DNA from: CAZOHN01 sp964579325
GTDB taxonomy: Bacteria; Pseudomonadota; Alphaproteobacteria; Rhodobacterales; Rhodobacteraceae
Assembly: GCA_964579325.1 (NCBI GenBank)
Contig: CAZOHN010000007.1
Location: 1-43,458 of the forward strand
Length of the DNA: 43,458 bases
Direction of reading: 5' to 3'
Each line of letters opens with the position of its first letter. Position 1 is the stretch's first letter. Positions 8,250 through 13,648 of the stretch are shown in pieces. The notes under the pieces were generated by a model, which saw only the letters and a list, made by a program, of their open reading frames with translations, was not told the DNA's origin and ran no database searches. A program made the translations under genes and the position numbers.

Positions 8250-8464
8250 TGGGCGGCGTTGGAGGAGGGACCACGGGCGCTTCCATCGGCATCACGCCAC
8301 GCGCACTGGCGATGGCAGCGGGCACGGCCTGCGTGCTCACGCTTGCCCTTGGCTTGGGGTCATGGGTCGGGTTCGTGACCGCAGGTGTCGGTCTGGCCGG
8401 CGCGGGCCTGATCGCGCGCCGCGCAGCACGGTGGCGCTTCCTGCGACTATCTCTGCCGTCTTGA
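8249..8464 (+). CDS. Small membrane protein coupled to the haem peroxidase
   Basis: A 71-residue reading frame whose ATG shares a base with the peroxidase stop (TGATG), the classic geometry of translational coupling. The N-terminus is Gly-rich (MGGVGGGTTGASIG). Two hydrophobic segments follow at about residues 19-37 and 39-54, and the end is strongly basic (ARRAARWRFLRL). A two-helix hairpin, or one long helix with a positive cytosolic tail, is predicted. I recognise no family. It may anchor or assist the peroxidase. The evidence is the overlap, the continuous frame and the sensible topology; there is no homologue support. Confidence 0.55.
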   Translation: MGGVGGGTTGASIGITPRALAMAAGTACVLTLALGLGSWVGFVTAGVGLAGAGLIARRAARWRFLRLSLPS

Positions 8465-8523
8465 GGAGGACGAGCTGCACCACGTCTTGCAACGTCGGCA
8501 TCAGCCGCAGTCAGGTCCGGGAG

Positions 8524-8600
8524 TGGTGAGCGGGGAGGGATTCGAACCCTCGACCCCATGATTAAAAGTCACGTGCTCTAACCAACTGAGCTACCCGCCC
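8524..8600 (-). tRNA. tRNA-Lys (UUU anticodon)
   Basis: The reverse strand folds as a full cloverleaf. A 7-bp acceptor runs from 8600. The D arm contains AGCTCAGTTGG, the anticodon stem CGTGA/TCATG encloses the loop CTTTTAA (anticodon TTT), and the T arm is GAGGG-TTCGAAT-CCCTC. The discriminator base is A (8527), and CCA is encoded at 8524-8526. It lies between the accessory peroxidase block and the glycosyltransferase operon; tRNA genes are common integration points, but no flanking direct repeat was noticed. Confidence 0.97.
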
Positions 8601-8702
8601 ACACCGTCCCGGAAGACGCGCCGGAAGGGTCCGACGATCAACCAGCCCCGTCCGGCGTGCCGGCTGAAGCGGAGGCCCGTCTAGGAAATGTGTCAAGGCG
8701 GG

Positions 8703-10205
8703 TCAAGGACTATTTGGAGCGCCTTCTCCCGGTGCCGCCCAGCAGTCCGCCGGGACCAGCCAGAGCGCATATGGCTTGCCGCGCCAGGCGCCGCCGGGGG
8801 AGGTCTCGACTGTCGCACTGGGGGCTGTATTGGCGCTGCAGGGCGGTGAGTTGCTCCAGGCGACCGCGAGCACCGGCCCGTCCGTGCCAGGGAACGGAAA
8901 CCGCAGGTCGTAGTGGTGACGCGGGGCGCCGTCATGGGGCCAGGCAAAGAACCCGAGGCCGGAGTCGCGGCCCGTGTAGTGCAGATCGGCCAGCAGCGAC
9001 CGCTCCTCCGCCACAACGGCGACCGCCCCGCGACTGATGGCCTCGGAGATGACCGTTTCCGTGAAGTCGTGGATGCCGAGGTAGCGCGAGAGGATCGGCC
9101 GGTCGCGGCCGAGCGTGACTGTGTCGGCGTTGATCGCCAGGAGCGGCAGGGCCAGGGCGATCAGGCCGTTGATCACGAGGGACGCCCAGAGAAGCCAGGG
9201 CGCCGCACGCAGAAGCCAGGGCACGGCCACCAGCGTTCCGGCGAGGTAGGCCGCCGCGGCCCAGTTGGCATTGGCGCCGGCAAGCAGCGCCTGAACGGTC
9301 ACCACGGCGACGATGGGCAAGGACAGCCAAAGGAGAAGCGCGCCGGGCCCTGACTCGGGCGAGGTCACTCGGCGCAGCGGCGACAGGAGGAGCGCGGCGA
9401 ACAGGATCGGCCCGAAAACGAGGAACTGTTCCAGCAGGAAGCGGACCATCGCCCCGGATACCGGCACGGCCCCATCGCGAAGGCCGGTGTTGTCGACCGT
9501 ATGCGACAGCGTGGGCGCCCCGTTCAGCGCATTCCAGACGAGGTTCGGTGCGGCGACGGCCGCGAAGGCGGCGAGTGCGATGACCGCGTCACGCGCAAGC
9601 GGACGCGCCAGGCGGGCCAGCAGCGCGGCCACGAGCGCAAGGATCGGGAAGTAGATCGCGGCGTACTTGGCGAGGAACGCCAGGCCGAGAGCGACCCCCG
9701 CGCCAGCCGCGACAAGCGGACGGTCGCCGCCGCCGGGCTCCAGAAGCCGCAGCCAACCCGCCAGCGCGAGCGCGAGGAACGGGAACATGATCGTGTCGGT
9801 CGAGATCAGGAGGCTGCCCACCGCCACCATCGGCAGGGTCGCAAAGGAGGCGGCCACGGCCACCCCCGCCCGCCGCCCGAACCGGCGCGCAGCGATGGCG
9901 CCAAGGATCAGCGCGGTCGCTGCATGGAAGAGGGGCGCGGGAAGGCGCACCCAGAACGCGGCGTCCGAACCCGCAAGCTCGGTCGTGGCGCGGATCACCC
10001 AGGCGATGAGCGGCGGCTTGGAGTAGTAGCCGAACGCCAGTTCCTGCCCCCAGAGCCAGTACTGCGCCTCGTCGACATAGAGGTCGATCCGCGCGAACCA
10101 TAGCGCGACGATGCGCGCGGCCGTGATTGCTAGGACGATCGCGACCGCCGGGCCGAACCAGCCTGCGCCGCGCCCCTCAGACACTCGCCCGCCGGCGCTC
10201 GGCAT
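8703..10205 (-). CDS. GT39/ArnT-like polyprenyl-phosphate-sugar glycosyltransferase
   Basis: A 500-residue, many-helix membrane protein of the GT-C fold. The first periplasmic loop has YVDEAQYWLWGQ followed by YYSKPPLIAW, the signature of the ArnT/PMT-like GT39 group, with the catalytic acidic Asp-Glu pair. These enzymes transfer a sugar from a polyisoprenyl-phosphate donor to lipid A, other lipids or protein on the periplasmic side. The gene overlaps the end of the lipid-A-domain gene by 29 bases if the first ATG is used. A GTG at 10184, overlapping that stop more tightly, is an alternative start. It is the last gene of a leftward three-gene module. The sugar and acceptor cannot be told from sequence. 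Confidence 0.85.
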   Translation of the reverse strand: MPSAGGRVSEGRGAGWFGPAVAIVLAITAARIVALWFARIDLYVDEAQYWLWGQELAFGYYSKPPLIAWVIRATTELAGSDAAFWVRLPAPLFHAATALILGAIAARRFGRRAGVAVAASFATLPMVAVGSLLISTDTIMFPFLALALAGWLRLLEPGGGDRPLVAAGAGVALGLAFLAKYAAIYFPILALVAALLARLARPLARDAVIALAAFAAVAAPNLVWNALNGAPTLSHTVDNTGLRDGAVPVSGAMVRFLLEQFLVFGPILFAALLLSPLRRVTSPESGPGALLLWLSLPIVAVVTVQALLAGANANWAAAAYLAGTLVAVPWLLRAAPWLLWASLVINGLIALALPLLAINADTVTLGRDRPILSRYLGIHDFTETVISEAISRGAVAVVAEERSLLADLHYTGRDSGLGFFAWPHDGAPRHHYDLRFPFPGTDGPVLAVAWSNSPPCSANTAPSATVETSPGGAWRGKPYALWLVPADCWAAPGEGAPNSP

Positions 10206-10488
10206 GGATCAGCCAAAGGTTGCGCGAGTAGATCAACAGCCCGAGCGACTGGCCCAGCATGAACACGGGGTCCCAGCGGTGGATGGCATAGGCGAACAGG
10301 ATCACCCCGCCGATGAGCGAGAAGTACCAGAACGCGATCGGCATCACCGAGGCGCGGGCGCGTTCCGACGCGATCCACTGCACGATGAAGCGCGCGGAAA
10401 AGGCGAGTTGGCCGACAAGGCCGACGACGACCCACCAGAACTCGAACCAGCTGCCGACGTTCAGCCAGGCGAAAAGGGTTTCGGGCAT
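10177..10488 (-). CDS. Lipid-A-disaccharide-synthase N-terminal-domain membrane protein
   Basis: A 103-residue protein with about three hydrophobic helices and the conserved pattern VGLVGQLAFSARFIVQWIASE, then SVMPIAFWYFSL. This is the stand-alone domain often found beside GT2 and GT39 genes (LAB_N type, a small PQ-loop-like fold). It is not LpxB itself and has no glycosyltransferase domain. The start lies 3 bases after the GT2 stop, and the end overlaps the GT39 gene, so the three are one transcriptional unit. A role in flipping or presenting the polyprenyl-linked sugar is a reasonable inference from this context. Confidence 0.85.
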   Translation of the reverse strand: MPETLFAWLNVGSWFEFWWVVVGLVGQLAFSARFIVQWIASERARASVMPIAFWYFSLIGGVILFAYAIHRWDPVFMLGQSLGLLIYSRNLWLIHAERRRASV

Positions 10489-10491
10489 CGC

Positions 10492-11283
10492 TCAGGACCT
10501 TTCTTGCGGCGCCAGTTCGGTGGCCGATGCCTTCTTGCGGCGACGGATGAGCCAGGCAACGCCGATCAGGTCATGGATGCCGACCAGCGCGCGGTGGAAG
10601 TTCGTGTAGTTCGACCGCCCCTCGAGGCGAGGCCGGTGGGATACATCGACAAGCGCGATCTGCCAACCGTCGCGTTTGAACAGCGCCGGGAGGTAGCGGT
10701 GCATGTGGTCGAAATAGGGAAGGGTCAGGAAGACATCGCGCCGGAACGCCTTGAGGCCGCAGCCGGTATCGCGCGTCCCGTCCTTGAGGAGCCGCGCCCG
10801 CAGGCCATTGGCAAAACGCGAGGCGAAACGGCGCGAGAGCGTGTCGCGGCGTCCCACGCGCTGTCCGGCTACAAGTGCTACCGGCCCATCCGGGGCGGCA
10901 AGCAGCGGCGCGATCAGCTTGGGGATTTCCGCGGGCGGGTTCTGCCCGTCGCCGTCGAGGGTCGCGACGATCCGCCCCCGTGCCGCCAGAACGCCGGAAT
11001 GAACCGCCGCGCTCTGGCCTGCGGACGCCGCGTGGCGCAGGACGCGCAGGCGCGGCTCGTCGGCGGCAAGCCTGAGCAGGACGTCGCCCGTGCTGTCGGA
11101 CGAGCCGTCATCCGTCACGATGATCTCGAAGCGCGGCAGCGCGGCGGCGATCGACAGGATGTCGGACACAAGCGCGGCGGCGTTGCCGGCCTCGTTCCGC
11201 ATCGGAATCACGATCGAGAGGATGGGGTCCTGGTCCTGCAACCCTTCGGGTTCCGTCGTTTCTCTGCCACCGGCGGTTAACAT
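10492..11283 (-). CDS. Family 2 glycosyltransferase (DPM1/ArnC-like)
   Basis: A 263-residue GT-A glycosyltransferase. It has LSIVIPMRNEAGN at the nucleotide-binding strand, TDDGSSDSTGD, then the metal-binding LDGDGQNPP and a GCGLKAFRRDVF acceptor-side motif. No membrane helices follow the catalytic domain, as in dolichol-phosphate-mannose-synthase-like enzymes that load a sugar onto a polyprenyl phosphate. It is the first gene of the leftward GT2 / LAB_N / GT39 module. The ATG at 11283 is chosen because about 20 residues precede the first beta strand; the ribosome site is weak there, so the exact start is uncertain. It is divergent from dapF. Confidence 0.86.
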   Translation of the reverse strand: MLTAGGRETTEPEGLQDQDPILSIVIPMRNEAGNAAALVSDILSIAAALPRFEIIVTDDGSSDSTGDVLLRLAADEPRLRVLRHAASAGQSAAVHSGVLAARGRIVATLDGDGQNPPAEIPKLIAPLLAAPDGPVALVAGQRVGRRDTLSRRFASRFANGLRARLLKDGTRDTGCGLKAFRRDVFLTLPYFDHMHRYLPALFKRDGWQIALVDVSHRPRLEGRSNYTNFHRALVGIHDLIGVAWLIRRRKKASATELAPQERS

Positions 11284-11388
11284 GCGGAGGTCACGATGGC
11301 GAGACAAGTCCGCAGGTCGATGAACCTTGCGGCGCCATATCGCTGCCGAGACTGGATTCGCCGAAGGCCCGCGCGTATATCCGCGCGG

Positions 11389-12228
11389 ATGAAGGACATC
11401 GCACATCAGGCTGGCCTGCCGTTCATGAAGATGCACGGGCTGGGCAACGACTTCGTGGTCATCGACCGACGGGGATCGGAGCTGCATGTCTCGCCGACCC
11501 TCGTCCGGGGGCTGGCCGACCGTCATTGCGGGGTAGGCTTCGACCAGCTTGCGGTGATCGAGACCGACCCGGACGCAGACCTGCGGCTGACCTTCTGGAA
11601 CGCAGACGGATCGCCCTCGGCCGCCTGCGGCAACGCCACGCGCTGCATCGCGCGGCGCGAGATGGACCTGACGGGAAAGGCGCGGCTGACGATCCGCACC
11701 GACCGCGGACTGCTGTCCGCCGAGGAGGCGGGGGGCGGGCTCACCTCGGTGAACATGGGCCAGCCTGTCACCGACTGGCAGGGTATCCCGCTTGCCCGCG
11801 ACGTGAATACGCTGCAGCTTCCCATCGCGGGCCTGCCGGTGGCGACCGGCATGGGCAACCCGCATTGCACCTTCTTCGTGGATGACGCCGAAGCGGTGGA
11901 CCTCGCGCGCGTGGGCCCGCTGCACGAGGTGCATCCGCTCTTTCCCGAACGCACCAACGTCGAGATCGTCGAAGTCCGCTCGCGGTCCGAGATCCGCCTG
12001 CGCATCTGGGAGCGCGGGACAGGCATCACCCTTGCCTCGGGCTCCTGCTCCTGCGCTGCCGTCGTGGCCGCGGCGCGCCGCGGGCTGACCGACCGCAAGG
12101 TGACGGTCGAGGTGGATGGTGGGACCCTCGTCATCGACTGGCGCGAGGATGGCGTCTGGATGACCGGACCCACGATGCACGTGTTCGATGGCGTTCTGAC
12201 GCCGCAGTTCCTCGGCGCGCTGGCATGA
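11389..12228 (+). CDS. dapF: Diaminopimelate epimerase with a Cys-to-Ser change at the second catalytic site
   Basis: Cytosolic epimerase that converts LL- to meso-diaminopimelate for lysine and peptidoglycan. At 279 aa it is the usual length. The family start FMKMHGLGNDFVV and the first active-site motif ACGNATRC (Cys80) are present, as are MGNPHC and ERTNVEIV. In the second site the family has ACGSGACA, but this protein reads ASGSCSCA, so Ser217 occupies the Cys position. The ATG at 11389 fits the family N-terminus; earlier in-frame starts would add an Arg-rich leader with no support. Its stop overlaps the mtaB start (ATGA), so the two are translationally coupled. The Ser could be a clade feature. 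Confidence 0.93.
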   Translation: MKDIAHQAGLPFMKMHGLGNDFVVIDRRGSELHVSPTLVRGLADRHCGVGFDQLAVIETDPDADLRLTFWNADGSPSAACGNATRCIARREMDLTGKARLTIRTDRGLLSAEEAGGGLTSVNMGQPVTDWQGIPLARDVNTLQLPIAGLPVATGMGNPHCTFFVDDAEAVDLARVGPLHEVHPLFPERTNVEIVEVRSRSEIRLRIWERGTGITLASGSCSCAAVVAAARRGLTDRKVTVEVDGGTLVIDWREDGVWMTGPTMHVFDGVLTPQFLGALA

Positions 12229-13511
12229 ACGCCCCCGTGCTGCCGCGCCCCGTGCTGCCGCGCCCCGCGCCGCCGGTGTTCTCGACGCACGGCTGTCGGC
12301 TGAACGCCTACGAGTCCGAGGCGATGCGCGAGATGGCCGAGGCCGCGGGCGTGGCGAACGCCGTGATCGTGAATACCTGTGCTGTGACGGCGGAAGCCGT
12401 GCGCAAGGCCCGGCAGGACATCCGTCGCCTGGCACGCGAAACGCCGGGTGCCCGGATCATCGTCACGGGATGCGCGGCGCAGACCGAGCCCGAAACCTTC
12501 GCCGCCATGTCCGAGGTGGCGGCCGTGATCGGCAACGCCGAGAAGATGCGCCCGGAGACGTGGAAGAGGTTTGCCGCCGATTTCATCGGCGAGACCGAGC
12601 GGGTGCGGGTCGACGATATCCTGTCTGTGCGCGAGACGGCGGGCCACCTGATCGACGGATTCGGCCGCCACCGGGCCTATGTGCAGGTCCAGAACGGCTG
12701 CGACCACCGCTGCACCTTCTGCATCATTCCCTTTGGCCGCGGCAATTCCCGGTCGGTCCCGGCGGGGGTGGTGGTCGAGCAGATCTCGCGCCTGGTGGAT
12801 CGTGGTTTCCGCGAGGTGGTCCTGACCGGGGTGGACCTGACGTCATGGGGCGCCGACCTCCCCGGCGCGCCCCGGCTGGGCGACCTCGTGCGGCGCGTGC
12901 TGCGGCTGACCCGGGTCGAGCGGCTGCGGATTTCCTCGATCGACAGCATCGAGGCCGATCCTGCCCTGATGGAGGCCATCGCGACCGAACCGCGGCTGAT
13001 GCCGCACCTGCACCTGAGCCTCCAGCACGGAGATGACCTGATCCTGAAACGGATGAAGCGCCGCCACCTGCGCGACGACGCGATCCGCTTTTGCGAGGAG
13101 GCGCGGAGGCTGCGCCCGGACATGGTGTTCGGCGCCGACCTGATCGCGGGCTTTCCGACCGAGACCGAGACGATGGCCTGGAACTCCCTGCGGCTGGTGG
13201 AGGAGTGCGGCCTCACGTTCCTGCATGTCTTCCCTTACAGTCCCCGGAAAGGGACACCGGCGGCGCGGATGCCGCAGGTGCCGGGGCTGGCCATCCGCGA
13301 GCGCGCCGCGGCGCTTCGGTCGGCTGGCGAGGCCGCGCTTGCCCGCCATCTCTCGGCGCAGATCGGGCGGTCTCACCACGTTCTGACGGAAGGCCCCCGG
13401 CTTGGCCGAACCGAACAGTTCACCGAGGTCGCCTTCGCCGCGGAGCAACCCGAGGGCGGGATCATCTCGGTGGTGGTTTCGGGGCACGACGGCACGCGCC
13501 TTCGCGCCTGA
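12225..13511 (+). CDS. mtaB: tRNA t6A37 methylthiotransferase
   Basis: Radical-SAM enzyme that adds a methylthio group to N6-threonylcarbamoyl-adenosine 37 of tRNAs reading ANN codons. It is 428 aa. The N-terminal methylthiotransferase domain has Cys24 (STHGCRLN), Cys52 (VNTCAVT) and Cys83 (VTGCAAQ) for one iron-sulfur cluster. The radical-SAM motif CDHRCTFC (159-166) binds the second. The central TIM-barrel motifs GVDLTSWG and LSLQHGDD are intact. The N-terminus has an odd Pro-rich duplication, LPRPVLPRPAPP, before the first strand. The start overlaps the dapF stop. It ends just before a palindromic, hairpin-rich intergenic segment. Confidence 0.95.
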   Translation: MNAPVLPRPVLPRPAPPVFSTHGCRLNAYESEAMREMAEAAGVANAVIVNTCAVTAEAVRKARQDIRRLARETPGARIIVTGCAAQTEPETFAAMSEVAAVIGNAEKMRPETWKRFAADFIGETERVRVDDILSVRETAGHLIDGFGRHRAYVQVQNGCDHRCTFCIIPFGRGNSRSVPAGVVVEQISRLVDRGFREVVLTGVDLTSWGADLPGAPRLGDLVRRVLRLTRVERLRISSIDSIEADPALMEAIATEPRLMPHLHLSLQHGDDLILKRMKRRHLRDDAIRFCEEARRLRPDMVFGADLIAGFPTETETMAWNSLRLVEECGLTFLHVFPYSPRKGTPAARMPQVPGLAIRERAAALRSAGEAALARHLSAQIGRSHHVLTEGPRLGRTEQFTEVAFAAEQPEGGIISVVVSGHDGTRLRA

Positions 13512-13546
13512 TCCCTGCTTCTTCCGACCTCAAGTATCCCGGGGGA

Positions 13547-13579
13547 GTCGCGGCATGCCGCGACGGGGGCAGCGCCCCC
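13547..13579. repeat. 18-bp perfect palindrome plus adjacent GC hairpin between convergent genes
   Basis: Bases 13547-13564 form a perfect palindrome (GTCGCGGCATGCCGCGAC). Bases 13565-13579 form a second hairpin (GGGGGC-AGC-GCCCCC). It is preceded by a CCCGGGGGA stretch. It lies between the convergent ends of mtaB and dnaE2. It resembles the GC-rich intergenic elements scattered through Rhodobacterales genomes, from memory of such genomes, and may serve as a bidirectional transcription stop. There is no U-tract. Confidence 0.6.
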
Positions 13580-13648
13580 CGCCCGAGCCGGAGGGCGGAT
13601 GCCCGCAGGCGAGTTCAAAGGCTTGGCCCGGAACGGGCCTCCGCCGGA

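Noticed and set aside
8524..8600. tRNA-Lys as the attachment site of a mobile island holding the peroxidase cluster
   Set aside because: No integrase, no second copy of the tRNA 3' end and no flanking direct repeat was seen.
10177..10488. LpxB (lipid-A-disaccharide synthase)
   Set aside because: Only the short membrane N-terminal domain type is present; the glycosyltransferase domain is absent.
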